Shown here: piece after piece, positions 34,016 to 42,679 of the stretch
Layout of the letters: each line of letters opens with the position of its first letter
Numbering within the stretch: the stretch's first letter is position 1
NCBI GenBank assembly: GCA_023460155.1
Contig: JAEWRF010000063.1
Location: forward strand, 1 to 54,197
DNA: 54,197 bases
Direction of reading: 5' to 3'
Origin: Bacillota bacterium
GTDB taxonomy: Bacteria; Bacillota; Clostridia; Oscillospirales; Acutalibacteraceae
Notes under the pieces: model-generated
What the model was told of the DNA's origin: nothing
What the model saw: only the letters and a program-made list of their open reading frames with translations
The model's database searches: none
Program-made: the position numbers and the translations under genes

Positions 34016-34075
34016 AAAAACCAACAAGGCCTGACGAAATTCGGCTTCGTTAATCGGAAAGGGGAAAATAAACAG

Positions 34076-35092
34076 ATGTTTTCAAAGGATATAGGCATCG
34101 ATCTTGGCACGGCCAACACGCTGGTATTCATGAAGGGGAAGGGAATTGTGATGCGGGAGCCGTCCGTCGTGGCGGTTGACGTTCGCTCCGACACGGTTCT
34201 CGCCGTCGGCCAGCAGGCCAAGGAGATGATCGGGCGCACGCCCGGCTCGATCGTGGCTGTCCGCCCCATGAAGGACGGCGTGATCGCCGACTTTGATATC
34301 ACGGCGACAATGCTGAAGCATTTCATCCGCAAGGCCGTGAAGTCAAACGCCTTCTCGAAGCCGCATATCATCATCTGCATCCCCTCCGGCGTCACGGAAG
34401 TGGAACGCCGCGCTGTTGAGGACGCCGCCCGTCAGGCGGGTGCGAATAATGTCGAACTCATCGAGGAGCCGATGGCTGCCGCAATCGGCGCCGGTCTCCC
34501 CGTTTCGGAGCCGACCGGCAGCATGGTCGTGGATATCGGCGGCGGCACCGCCGAAGTGGCCGTGATTTCCCTCGGCGACATCGTCACCTCCTGCAGCGTC
34601 CGCTGCGCGGGGGATAAGTTCGACGAGTCGATTATTTCCTATGTAAAGAAAAAGTACAACCTGCTCATCGGCGAGCGCACGGCGGAAGAAATCAAAATCA
34701 AGATCGGCTCCGCTTTCCCGACGGAGGACAACGAGGGCGCTTCCGTCGACATCAAGGGCCGCAACCTTGTGGACGGTCTGCCGAAGAACGTGACCATCAG
34801 CGCGGGCGAGGTTCGCGAGGCGCTGAGCGACCCGCTGGCCCTGATTGTGGACGCGATCAAGAGCACGCTGGAAAAGACCCCGCCGGAGCTTTCGGCGGAT
34901 ATCATCGACCACGGCATCATGCTCACGGGCGGCGGTGCGCTGCTGCGCGGGCTGGATCAGTTGGTTGAGCAGGAGACCGGCATGCCGGTGCATGTGGCGG
35001 AGAACCCGCTGGACTGCGTCGTGAACGGCACGGGCAAGCGTCTGGAAGTCACCATGCCCTCCGCCTACTACAAGGCGAACGAAAAAAGATAA
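34076..35092 (+). CDS. mreB: Rod shape-determining protein MreB
   Basis: 338 residues. DIGIDLGTANTLVFMKG is the phosphate-1 loop of the actin fold, PLHA-type CIPSGVTEVERRAV, EEPMAAAIGAGL, and the phosphate-2 loop VVDIGGGTAEVAVI and adenosine motif LTGGGALLRGLD are all present. It forms membrane-bound filaments that guide lateral wall synthesis. It has its own promoter and is followed by two terminators, so it is not in a transcript with mreC or mreD, which are absent from the window. Confidence 0.95.
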   Translation: MFSKDIGIDLGTANTLVFMKGKGIVMREPSVVAVDVRSDTVLAVGQQAKEMIGRTPGSIVAVRPMKDGVIADFDITATMLKHFIRKAVKSNAFSKPHIIICIPSGVTEVERRAVEDAARQAGANNVELIEEPMAAAIGAGLPVSEPTGSMVVDIGGGTAEVAVISLGDIVTSCSVRCAGDKFDESIISYVKKKYNLLIGERTAEEIKIKIGSAFPTEDNEGASVDIKGRNLVDGLPKNVTISAGEVREALSDPLALIVDAIKSTLEKTPPELSADIIDHGIMLTGGGALLRGLDQLVEQETGMPVHVAENPLDCVVNGTGKRLEVTMPSAYYKANEKR

Positions 35093-35129
35093 ACATTCCG
35101 CGGCAAGCCTTCGGAATGCTTCCATACGG

Positions 35130-35160
35130 GAAGCCGCGCTCACAGAGCGCGGCTTCTTTT
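35130..35160 (+). terminator. Terminator of mreB
   Basis: Perfect 12-base stem GAAGCCGCGCTC/GAGCGCGGCTTC, loop ACA, then TTTT. Confidence 0.9.
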
Positions 35161-35186
35161 ATTTCATGAAAAAATACAGGCCGCGA

Positions 35187-35220
35187 AAAACCCGAAAGGC
35201 GAAACCGCCTTTCGGGTTTT
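35187..35220. terminator. Second, bidirectional terminator between mreB and a convergent gene
   Basis: Fifteen-base perfect inverted repeat (35187-35201 with 35206-35220) with A-run and T-run at its ends. Confidence 0.9.
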
Positions 35221-35221
35221 G

Positions 35222-36361
35222 TCATACGGACTTTGTTTTCGGTTTCGAGGGAGCGCTCGGAAGAACGACCGGCTTTCCCCAATCCGCCTGAAGGAATTCA
35301 GCGATGGGCATGCCGCTCTTCATCATATACCATTGGCCGTCCGGAAAACGAACGGCAATCATCATAGCGAAGCTGTTGTTTTCCTCAAACAAAGTGCTGC
35401 GGTACAGCCATGCCTGGGAAGAACGGATCACGGGATCATCGCTCGGATAAAAAGGAACGCCGTTGGACCAGTTTACACCGTCGGAGGAATGGGAAAGGAA
35501 CAGGGAAAAGGAATAGTGCCGTATGTTGATCCCCGTCTGAAGCAGATAGTACTCCCCTTTCACCTGCACCACATCCTGATGCCACGGCTCATAATCGTGC
35601 GGCAGGTTAATGCTGCATGCGCGGATGTATTTCCAGTCTTTTCCGTTTGCGCTCTCCGCGTGCATCAGCTGGTGACTGTAGGTCGTATACCAGAACTCAT
35701 ATTCGCTTCCGGTGTAATTCACCGCCAGGCTCAGGATGCCCTCCTTTGAGCTCTGCATGAGCTGCGGCTTCGACCAGTGAACGCCGTCGGAGCTGGTCCG
35801 CCGGTAATAGTAATCGATTGAATAGTCCGTGCGGCGCGTTTTCATGTCGCCCCAGTTGTACCGGTACCAGAGCTCCATCATATTGCCGTGCATGACGATG
35901 TGGGAATCCGAATAGTGCCCGCCGTATTTAACGTCGGACGGGATGCCGGAAACGGGGTTCATCCCCTTGGCCGGCGCGCTCCAGTGCACCAGATCGTTTG
36001 AAACATCAATCGAGGGGTTTTCGTAATCGTCGTTTCCGTCCGGATAGGGAGTATAAGACATCCAGTATTTGTAGCCGTGCCAGCTCTTCGGGAAATACAG
36101 CACCTTCGGGTGAGTCACCTGCCCGGAACCGTCGTAGGTCGGCACGGTAATCAGATTGTATTTTTTGGCAAGCTCCGCAAAGCCGGTCTTCGGCACTGCT
36201 GCGGGCGGCTTTTTTCGATCCCCCGGCTTCCCTCCGCGGGCAAGCGTAATTGCCTCGCTTGACGTGGACGCAGCGCCGCCGCTTTGGGTCGCCTTCGCTT
36301 CACAGCCCGGGAAAAGAATTAAAACCGTCAGAAGGACGGCAATCAATTTTGTTCGATGCAA
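35222..36361 (-). CDS. Lipoprotein with probable five-bladed beta-propeller (GH43/GH32-like)
   Basis: 379 residues from TTG 36361; GGAG is 11 bases upstream and the frame offers no better start. The signal peptide LIAVLLTVLILFPGC ends in a lipobox Cys. A short linker leads to a domain with repeats of the glycosidase propeller type: YWMSYTPYPDGNDDYENPS, SNDLVHWSAP, SSDGVHWSKPQLM, ESANGKDWKY and SSDGVNWSNGV. Such W-rich blades occur in GH43 and related enzymes acting on arabinans, xylans or exopolysaccharides. Catalytic residues could not be identified, so it may bind rather than cut glycans. Anchored outside the membrane. Confidence 0.75.
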   Translation of the reverse strand: MHRTKLIAVLLTVLILFPGCEAKATQSGGAASTSSEAITLARGGKPGDRKKPPAAVPKTGFAELAKKYNLITVPTYDGSGQVTHPKVLYFPKSWHGYKYWMSYTPYPDGNDDYENPSIDVSNDLVHWSAPAKGMNPVSGIPSDVKYGGHYSDSHIVMHGNMMELWYRYNWGDMKTRRTDYSIDYYYRRTSSDGVHWSKPQLMQSSKEGILSLAVNYTGSEYEFWYTTYSHQLMHAESANGKDWKYIRACSINLPHDYEPWHQDVVQVKGEYYLLQTGINIRHYSFSLFLSHSSDGVNWSNGVPFYPSDDPVIRSSQAWLYRSTLFEENNSFAMMIAVRFPDGQWYMMKSGMPIAEFLQADWGKPVVLPSAPSKPKTKSV

Positions 36362-36547
36362 AAAGAATCAGCTCCATCGAAAAATGAGATTTCTCATGTT
36401 ATTTTCATAATGTTCAGTATAACCGAAATAAATTGCAGGGTCAATTATCGTTAAAAAACTGATATTTTATTGTAACCGTTTCTTCACCGGATTGCTCATG
36501 GAAGGCCCATGGAAAAAAAGTATTATTTCTCAGGATTTGGACACTAT

Positions 36548-36659
36548 TTGTACATTTTTTTCCATTACAATAGACTGAGATTGTTATGCAATGCCGGTCA
36601 GCCGCTGGTTTGCAATTGTCTGTTTTTCGACAAGCTCAACTGTAAAACGGGCTTTGTCG
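36548..36659 (+). promoter_or_regulatory. Candidate promoter and structured leader of the secreted protein gene
   Basis: TTGTAC (36548-36553), 17-base spacer, TAGACT (36571-36576). The leader can fold in two exclusive ways: TTGTC (36616-36620) with GACAA (36629-36633), or the ten-base CGACAAGCTC (36628-36637) with GGGCTTTGTCG (36649-36659). The 36362-36547 part of the gap holds no gene. Confidence 0.4.
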
Positions 36660-36700
36660 GTAAGTTTAAAATTCTTGTTTGAAGAGGGGAGAATTCTGAG

Positions 36701-38275
36701 ATGAAAAAATGGATGGTGTCCGTGCTGTGCGTTTCTCTGCTTTTTCTTTCGGTGCCCGTTTCCGCCTACGCGTCTGTTTCAGACGACACGGAGGTAATCA
36801 GCACGCACGGCGGCTCAACCTATCTGGGAACCCAGGCGGACTGGAATAAGACCTGGGATTCCAGCAATTTTACGGACGTCACCAACGACGACGTCAACGT
36901 ATCCGACGACCTGATCTTCAAGGGAGGCACCGTGAAGAATATCACCGTGAGCGGAGACGGCGACCTGACCATCAAGGGAGGCACCGCCGACGATGTCAGC
37001 AGCGACGGCGACATCGAGATGGACGGCGGCAAAGTGGATTCTCTGCAGTCCGACAGAGACATCCGCATAATTGCCGGCAGCGTAAAGAATGATGTGGAAT
37101 CAGACAACGGAAAGGTTTCTCTGGAAGGCGCTCTGACCGTCGGCGGCGCTGTGAATGCGCAGGACGTATCCATTTTTGCGGCGGATTCCGGGAGCCCGAC
37201 CGCGGTGGGCGGGACCATTACGTTTTCGGGCGATCTGATTATGCAGGGCTCAAAATTCAACCTCCACGGAATCGACGGGCAAAGCTCCGGCGTGATCTCC
37301 CTGGAAGGCTGCAAGGGGATTCTTCCCTCCCTGACCGACGTGACGGAAATCGACGCGGATGCCGACACCTCGGCTTCCACCAACGCCAACCTGGAGATTG
37401 AAGATCTCGAGCTTGCCTCGGGCGCCCGGTTCGCAGCCTACGGCACGGCGACAATCGGTAAGATTGCCGGCCCCGGTACGCTGATTTTCAACGCCGGGAA
37501 GCTCACCGTGGAAGACAGCCTCTCCGACCTGCCCGTGTTCGACCTGAACGGCACTGCGTCGAACGGCGCAACAGCATTCCGGGCCGGTTCGGGTTCCGTT
37601 TCCGTCGGCGACGCGGTCGTCTACGGCTACGGTCTTTCCATCAGCACCAGCGGCAACTATAATTACTTCACGCTTCAGGCCCCCAGCGGCGACGGGGTTT
37701 CCATCAGCCCGGCTTCGGTCAGCGTTGCGAGCGGCAGTCCCGTGACGGTGAAGGTTTCGGCTTCCCCCGCCATTTCCACCTACGCGAGCGGAACCCAGCT
37801 TTGCTGGAAACTGATCGATCCCTCCTCGGCATTCAGCATTTCGCCGTCCACCACCGGCGACAGCACCTGCACGGTCCGCCTGATGCAGCCGTCCGGCTCC
37901 TCCGTGTACCACGCCACTCTGGCGGCCTATCTCGCGGATGCGAACGGCAACCTTCTTACCGGCTATAAAACGGCCGCCTGTGCCGTCACCTCGTCGAATA
38001 CATCTTCCACGGGAACGGCAACGGTTTCCGGCCTTACGCTCGACACCAAAACGGTGACGATTCCGCGCGGTCATAAATACTGTGCGCTGGCAATTACCAA
38101 CAGCTCGACCGCACCGTATCAGATGTCCTACAATTCCGCTGTCGCAGTCGTCGGGAAGGCCTCTGCTTACAATTATAACGGAAAGGTCGGCTGGCTTTAC
38201 CCGATCACCGCCGTTTCAGCGGGCGGCGTGACGATCAACATCGGCGGCCAGACGGTTCTGGTCACGGTTTCCTGA
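36701..38275 (+). CDS. Secreted beta-rich repeat protein
   Basis: 524 residues from ATG 36701 behind AGAGGGGAG. A signal peptide ends near SAYAS. Residues 60-150 carry irregular repeats with a period of roughly 18-20 residues (GGTVKNITVSGDGDLTIKGG, GGTADDVSSDGDIEMDGGK), the look of a right-handed beta-helix. Later parts include an Ig-like stretch starting near VSISPASVSVASGSPVTV and a C-terminal domain with TVTIPRGHKY. No sorting signal, membrane tail or enzyme motif is present. Very few charged catalytic candidates. Likely an extracellular or matrix protein; function unknown. Confidence 0.75.
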   Translation: MKKWMVSVLCVSLLFLSVPVSAYASVSDDTEVISTHGGSTYLGTQADWNKTWDSSNFTDVTNDDVNVSDDLIFKGGTVKNITVSGDGDLTIKGGTADDVSSDGDIEMDGGKVDSLQSDRDIRIIAGSVKNDVESDNGKVSLEGALTVGGAVNAQDVSIFAADSGSPTAVGGTITFSGDLIMQGSKFNLHGIDGQSSGVISLEGCKGILPSLTDVTEIDADADTSASTNANLEIEDLELASGARFAAYGTATIGKIAGPGTLIFNAGKLTVEDSLSDLPVFDLNGTASNGATAFRAGSGSVSVGDAVVYGYGLSISTSGNYNYFTLQAPSGDGVSISPASVSVASGSPVTVKVSASPAISTYASGTQLCWKLIDPSSAFSISPSTTGDSTCTVRLMQPSGSSVYHATLAAYLADANGNLLTGYKTAACAVTSSNTSSTGTATVSGLTLDTKTVTIPRGHKYCALAITNSSTAPYQMSYNSAVAVVGKASAYNYNGKVGWLYPITAVSAGGVTINIGGQTVLVTVS

Positions 38276-38296
38276 AATTGTCGGCATACTGAAGTA

Positions 38297-38336
38297 CTCC
38301 GCCCGGGAGGTCATCCCTCCGGACGGAGCACTTTTT
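38297..38336 (+). terminator. Terminator of the secreted protein gene, inside the end of the WYL gene
   Basis: Stem 38297-38310 with 38316-38328 (one bulge, one mismatch) then five T. It overlaps the stop codon region of the convergent WYL gene at 38311. Confidence 0.65.
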
Positions 38337-39321
38337 CGTATTCTGCGGCACACTCCGCCGCGCTTTCCCGCATCCGCTCCCCAAGGCTTTCCGGCGCCAG
38401 AATTCTCACCCTGCACCCAAAGCTGAAGATCCAGCCCAGCAGAGGCGGGCTCACCAGCGCGTTTACCGTTACGGTGAAACCGCCGGCGTCTGCCTGCCGG
38501 ATTTCCGCGTCCAGACCGAACCGGTCCAGCACCACGCCAAGAAGGGATTGATCGAACCACAGCTCGATTTTTTCCTCTTCTCCGCCGAACATGTGGAAAA
38601 CCTTTCTCGAATATTCCGCGGGGTTGAATGCCGTCCCGTCGGGGAGCGGCCGGCGCTTTTCCTCCAGCAGCTCGACGTCTTCCATTTTATCGACCCGGAA
38701 ATGGGAAAGGTTCGGGTGCTTTTCGTAGTGCGCAATCAGGTAGTAATTTTCATTGTCCCAGCAAAGGGCATAGGGAGACACGGCGTATTTTTCACCGTCC
38801 CTGCGAAAGCGCTTCTCCCCGCCGACGGTGTATTCGAAATAGCGGAACGCGATGCGGCGGTCCAGAGCAATCGCCTGATGGATGGCGTCCACGCTGTAAT
38901 AAATTTTTTCATTTGCGGTTTTCACCCGGCCCGGAACATAAACCTGCCTTTGAAGCTGCCGGGCCTCGTAAACGCTCGTAAGGCCCTCAATTTTCCGGAT
39001 CAGCTCTTCGGATTTCTTCTCGGTGATAAATTTTGAGCACGCAACCGCGTCGGCAAGCAGCTTCAGCTCCGGCAGCTCAAAATCGCGGCCCGCGATAAAA
39101 TAGCTCACCGTGCCCGCTGCCCGGACGCTTACGATATCGAGGCCGAAAGTTCGCAGCGCAGCAAGGTCGCCGTAAACGCTTTTCCGACCGGCTGAAATGC
39201 CGCTGCCCTTCAGCTCCCCGAGGATTTGGGACACCGTCAGCATATGGTTCTCATCTGTTTTTTCCATCAGCAGCTTCATCAGATAAATCAGTTTCAGCTT
39301 TTGGTTCGCGGATCTCGGCAT
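38311..39321 (-). CDS. WYL-domain transcriptional regulator
   Basis: 336 residues. The N-terminal winged helix (LIYLMKLLMEKTDENHMLTV, seen in part, with SAGRKSVYGDLAALR as the recognition helix) is followed by a WYL domain: RYFEYTVGGEKRFRRDGEKY, SPYALCWDNENYYLIAHYEK and FRVDKMEDVELLEE. The C-terminal WCX-type extension follows. WYL regulators sense nucleic acids or nucleotides and often control defence or DNA repair, but no such genes are nearby. Extended -10 promoter TGC-TATAAT (39356-39348, minus). Confidence 0.88.
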   Translation of the reverse strand: MPRSANQKLKLIYLMKLLMEKTDENHMLTVSQILGELKGSGISAGRKSVYGDLAALRTFGLDIVSVRAAGTVSYFIAGRDFELPELKLLADAVACSKFITEKKSEELIRKIEGLTSVYEARQLQRQVYVPGRVKTANEKIYYSVDAIHQAIALDRRIAFRYFEYTVGGEKRFRRDGEKYAVSPYALCWDNENYYLIAHYEKHPNLSHFRVDKMEDVELLEEKRRPLPDGTAFNPAEYSRKVFHMFGGEEEKIELWFDQSLLGVVLDRFGLDAEIRQADAGGFTVTVNALVSPPLLGWIFSFGCRVRILAPESLGERMRESAAECAAEYEKVLRPEG

Positions 39322-39404
39322 GCTTTTCCCTCCCGCCGTTTTCCCCTATTATAGCACATTTTGCGTTTTATGCACGATCCGCGTCGGAGGGAAGGGAAAT
39401 CGGC

Positions 39405-40205
39405 TCAGCGGCCGATCAGCATATTGACGATCTTCTGGTCGTATTTTGGGCCGCTCTCCTTCAGCTCCCGAAGAGCCGTATTCATGGAGCCGGGCTCCTT
39501 ATAGGGGCGGTAGGAGGTGATCGCATCCAGCACGTCCGCCACCATCACAATTTTCGCGTAATCGGAGATGCGGTCTTCCGGCAGTCCGTAAGGGTAACCG
39601 CTCCCGTCCAGACGTTCGTGATGCTGCAGAACGATTTCCAGGCTCCGCGGGGGAAGCCCGGCATCCTTCAGAAGGTCGCGCCCGAGTTCGCAGTGCTTCC
39701 GGATAATCGACATCTCCTGCTCCGTCAGCGAACCCGGCTTCTGAATGATCTCTTTGGGAATCAGCAGCTTTCCGACGTCGTGCAGAAGCGCCCCGAGGCA
39801 AATCTCCTGCTGCTCCTGCGCACTGAAATTCAGCCGGCTGGCTATAATGCCGGAAATCAGCGCGACATCAACCGAGTGAACATAAACCCAGTCGACGTAT
39901 TTGCTCAGCGAATGCAAAAATACTTTCCAGGGCTGTCCCGTGGAGCGAAACAGAATATCGCCGACCGTTTCATTGGATTTTTCAATGTATGTGTAATCGA
40001 TGGGAGTGAATTTCGCCTTCAGCTTTTCCTTGTTCCAGGACATGGCCATCTGCTGATCCAATTCCGCCAGAGTTGACGCTTCGATAATTTCGATCCTGCG
40101 CAGTCTTTCCAGATCTTCTTCGGTCAGTTCCTGTCCCTTGGCCAGAAGCAAAATTCCGCTTTTGCTGTAAATGTTTTTTCTGACAATTCCGGTTATCATG
40201 CACAT
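39405..40205 (-). CDS. HD-GYP c-di-GMP phosphodiesterase
   Basis: 266 residues from ATG 40205 (ATG 40199 is an alternative). The C-terminal HD-GYP domain has HSVDVALISG, the metal motif LLHDVGKLLIPKEI, the HCELGRDLL helix, HHERLDGSGYPYGL with a canonical GYP, and VADVLDAITSYRPYK. It should linearise cyclic-di-GMP. The N-terminal 90 residues resemble the DUF3391-type domain of such proteins. It is divergent from a TetR regulator; matching operators lie in both promoters. No membrane segment, so cytoplasmic. Confidence 0.9.
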   Translation of the reverse strand: MCMITGIVRKNIYSKSGILLLAKGQELTEEDLERLRRIEIIEASTLAELDQQMAMSWNKEKLKAKFTPIDYTYIEKSNETVGDILFRSTGQPWKVFLHSLSKYVDWVYVHSVDVALISGIIASRLNFSAQEQQEICLGALLHDVGKLLIPKEIIQKPGSLTEQEMSIIRKHCELGRDLLKDAGLPPRSLEIVLQHHERLDGSGYPYGLPEDRISDYAKIVMVADVLDAITSYRPYKEPGSMNTALRELKESGPKYDQKIVNMLIGR

Positions 40206-40260
40206 TTTTCCTTATTCGAAATTTTGTAAAAGCGGGTATTCGGCTGTCACAAATTTTTCG

Positions 40261-40277
40261 TGATAGTCAAACTATCA
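40261..40277. promoter_or_regulatory. Operator 1, TGATAG-N5-CTATCA, at the HD-GYP gene
   Basis: Perfect inverted repeat just downstream of the HD-GYP gene's TATAAT box (minus strand, 40293-40288), over the start of transcription. Same half-sites and spacing as the one at 40451. Confidence 0.65.
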
Positions 40278-40327
40278 TCTAAAAACTATTATACTACTAT
40301 ATCGCGCAGCGAGGGAAGAGATAAAAT

Positions 40328-40343
40328 GAGTGAACTTTCACTC
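40328..40343. promoter_or_regulatory. Additional palindrome in the divergent region
   Basis: GAGTGAA-CT-TTCACTC, a perfect inverted repeat midway between the HD-GYP and TetR genes; type typical for TetR-family or other dimeric regulators. Confidence 0.45.
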
Positions 40344-40408
40344 GCAATCAGTGAATTTTTATCATAATTGCCAATTACAGGAAACAGCGCTTTTTTCGGC
40401 TGAATCCC

Positions 40409-40436
40409 TTGCAAATTATCCGTTGGGTCTTATAAT
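40409..40436 (+). promoter_or_regulatory. Promoter of the TetR gene
   Basis: TTGCAA at 40409-40414, 16-base spacer, TATAAT at 40431-40436. Confidence 0.65.
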
Positions 40437-40447
40437 GTTAACAAGAA

Positions 40448-40470
40448 GTGTGATAGATCGGCTATCACAC
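40448..40470. promoter_or_regulatory. Operator 2, extended TGATAG-N5-CTATCA, at the TetR gene
   Basis: Perfect 9-base inverted repeat GTGTGATAG/CTATCACAC around five bases, lying just downstream of the TetR gene's promoter. Contains the same core as operator 1. Confidence 0.65.
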
Positions 40471-40532
40471 TATGAATCTGTGACTGTATCCCCGGAATTT
40501 GCGCTTTCGCGAACCCGGGCGGAGTGATTGCT

Positions 40533-41210
40533 ATGATGACGAAAGAGCCCATAAAAAAGCGGAGTATGGAGCTGGACCGGCGGATCAGCAGGCGCAAGGA
40601 AATTATTAAGAATGCCGCCATCCGGGAATTTATTGAAAACGGAATCGACCAGACGAAAATCTCCGATATCGCCCTGCGCGCGGAAATCGGGGAAGCGACG
40701 GTTTACCGCTATTTTTCCACAAAGCCTCAGCTGGTGGCGGAATGCGCCGTAAAGCTCTGGCGCGTGGTGATGGCAAGGCTGATTGCGCAGATTCACGGCA
40801 AAGGCAGGGAAGGGCTCGACGGCCTTGCAAGGATTCGTGAAGTGCTGCTGCTGTTCGGTTCTCTGTATGAAGAACACCCGGAGCTGCTGAGGCTGCTGAA
40901 TCAGTTGGAAAGCTATGCCTCTCAGGGGAAGCTGTCGCAGGAGCTGATGCATCAGTTTACAAAAGAAGTTGTCACTACGCAGTTCGTGCTGCTGGAAATC
41001 ATAGAGGAAGGGCGGCGGGACGGTTCCATCCGCCCCGACTTCGATGCCGCGCAGTTCTGCGTTTCCTCGACGCACTCCATCGTCTCTCTGAGCCAGAAAA
41101 TGCTGTTCCGGAACGATCTGAAAAACGCGGGGGCCGCTTACGACGTCCACCCGCAGATTGAGAATCTGATCGACATGCAGCTCTACTATATCCGGAGCCG
41201 GAACGGGTGA
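40533..41210 (+). CDS. TetR family transcriptional regulator
   Basis: 225 residues from ATG 40533 with GGCGGAG eight bases upstream. The N-terminal helix-turn-helix is clear: RRKEIIKNAAIREFIENGID followed by TKISDIALRAEIGEATVYRYFSTK (key part GEATVYRYFSTK). The ligand domain is all-helical without recognisable type. It most likely represses itself and the divergent HD-GYP gene through the paired operators, tying c-di-GMP breakdown to an unknown effector. Confidence 0.92.
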   Translation: MMTKEPIKKRSMELDRRISRRKEIIKNAAIREFIENGIDQTKISDIALRAEIGEATVYRYFSTKPQLVAECAVKLWRVVMARLIAQIHGKGREGLDGLARIREVLLLFGSLYEEHPELLRLLNQLESYASQGKLSQELMHQFTKEVVTTQFVLLEIIEEGRRDGSIRPDFDAAQFCVSSTHSIVSLSQKMLFRNDLKNAGAAYDVHPQIENLIDMQLYYIRSRNG

Positions 41211-41326
41211 ACGGTCCCGCATCTTTTCCGGCCGGAGAGCGGGCCTTGAATTTTCATTTTGCTTTTACATAATTCCAATGATATTTGTAACTCAGGGCTG
41301 ATATACTGAAACCAAAGGGTGAGGAT

Positions 41327-41926
41327 ATGAATACAGCATCGCACATTTTAATGGGAAGGTTTCTCTGCCGGTATGCCGAAGAAAACTACGGCGTTCGGCT
41401 GGAGGAAACGAGCTTTGTGCTCGGCAACGTTCTGCCGGATTACAGTCCTTCCTTCCTGCTTCGTCATCATTACCTGGACCAGAGCGGCGTTCATGTGCAA
41501 AGCATGATCCGGCACCTTCAGGCGCGGCAGACCTCCGCGGAGAACAACCGGCGGTGTTCCCTTTCGCTCGGAATCATCTGCCACTTCTATGCAGACTTTT
41601 TCTGCTACCCGCACAGCGACCGCTTCACGGGGGGATTTTCGGAACATATGGAGTATGAATCCGCTCTGCACCGTTATTTTCAGGAGAACCGGGAGCGGCT
41701 CGGCTCCGTCCGCTTTATTGCCCAGGCAGGGCAGCTTCCGCAGGGGGAAAACCTCTACGGGCGGTTCGAGGACCTGCACGATTCCTACCTCCGGTCGCAG
41801 GTATCGTTCGGCAACGATCTTCTTTATGCCATGATGGCCTGCATCGACCTTATCGTTCTGTCTTCCGGCTGCGCGGAGGAAGAAGACAGAATCACCAATC
41901 ATTTCGACCATCTGGAAGCAATCTGA
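41327..41926 (+). CDS. Zinc-dependent phospholipase C-like protein
   Basis: 199 residues from ATG 41327 behind GGGTGAGGA. LGNVLPDYSPSFLLRHHYLD and SLGIICHFYADFFCYPH carry the conserved His/Asp residues of the Zn-dependent phospholipase C / P1 nuclease-like fold, as in many clostridial cytoplasmic homologues without signal peptide. C-terminal LLYAMMACIDLIVL helix. An extended -10 promoter (TGA-TATACT, 41299-41307) is upstream. Whether it is an active lipase is unknown. Confidence 0.78.
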   Translation: MNTASHILMGRFLCRYAEENYGVRLEETSFVLGNVLPDYSPSFLLRHHYLDQSGVHVQSMIRHLQARQTSAENNRRCSLSLGIICHFYADFFCYPHSDRFTGGFSEHMEYESALHRYFQENRERLGSVRFIAQAGQLPQGENLYGRFEDLHDSYLRSQVSFGNDLLYAMMACIDLIVLSSGCAEEEDRITNHFDHLEAI

Positions 41927-41931
41927 ATTTG

Positions 41932-41980
41932 AAAGCTGAAAGGCAGGAACGGCGGATGCCGTTCCTGCCTTTCAGCTTTT
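41932..41980. terminator. Bidirectional terminator
   Basis: Twenty-two-base near-perfect inverted repeat (41932-41953 with 41958-41979) with T-run, between convergent genes. Confidence 0.9.
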
Positions 41981-42679
41981 GTTTATCAGGCCGTATTTCA
42001 CCCGGATTCTCTCAATCTTCCCGCGCATCGGTTCTTCGAGGAAGAACAGAAACAGAACGGTCGAGCCCGCGTGAATCAGGTCATACGGCAGCCCGGCAAG
42101 ATAGACGGCGGCAACTGCCTGCGGGCTGAACGAGGTGGAAAGCGTCAGCACGGAATCGAGGTTCATCAGTCCACCGTAAATCAGCAGGGCTGCGAGGCCG
42201 CCGTATATGCAGACCGCCGCCCTCCCGGGCTTCCGGTACCGGAACAGCAGGCCCGCCCCAAAGCCGACGGCGCCGAAGGCAAACATCTGCCACGGGGTCC
42301 ATGGCCCCTGCCCAAAGAAGAAGTTCGAGACAAATCCGGCGAGCGCCCCGACCAGAAATCCGGCTTCCGGGCCGAGGCAGACCGCCGAGACGATGACAAT
42401 CGCCGCGACCGGTTTGATCCCAGGCAGCAGAAAAAACGCAACCCGCCCAATCACCGCAACGGCGGCAAGGGCGCAGATCAGCACAAGCTCGCGGGCGTCC
42501 GGCCCGCGGCGGTCGAACGCGAGGAAAAACGGCAGCATGGCGGAAATAAGCACGGCGGTTGCGGCAAGATAACCGCTCCGGTCGCGCAGGACCGTCATTC
42601 CGAGCGCAAGAGCAAGAGGGACGGCCGCGATCATCAGCACGGCGGAAAAAATCAGCCGTCGGTCCGTTCGTTTCGGCAT
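41972..42679 (-). CDS. ECF transporter substrate-binding (S) component, cobalamin-type
   Basis: 235 residues from ATG 42679, which lies inside the end of the upstream ATPase gene behind a perfect AGGAGGTGAT site. Six or seven hydrophobic segments with the S-component pattern: AATAVLISAMLPFFLAF, AVIGRVAFFLLPGIKPV, CLGPEAGFLVGALAGFVSNF and GQGPWTPWQMFAFG. It should bind the vitamin and deliver it through the dedicated T and AA subunits encoded just upstream. The operon's cobalamin riboswitch makes B12 or a precursor (as predicted for CblT-type S components) the likely substrate. Confidence 0.85.
   Translation of the reverse strand: MPKRTDRRLIFSAVLMIAAVPLALALGMTVLRDRSGYLAATAVLISAMLPFFLAFDRRGPDARELVLICALAAVAVIGRVAFFLLPGIKPVAAIVIVSAVCLGPEAGFLVGALAGFVSNFFFGQGPWTPWQMFAFGAVGFGAGLLFRYRKPGRAAVCIYGGLAALLIYGGLMNLDSVLTLSTSFSPQAVAAVYLAGLPYDLIHAGSTVLFLFFLEEPMRGKIERIRVKYGLINKS

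Noticed and set aside
36577..36700. c-di-GMP riboswitch before the secreted protein gene
   Set aside because: The leader is structured, but the conserved core of neither c-di-GMP class could be found.
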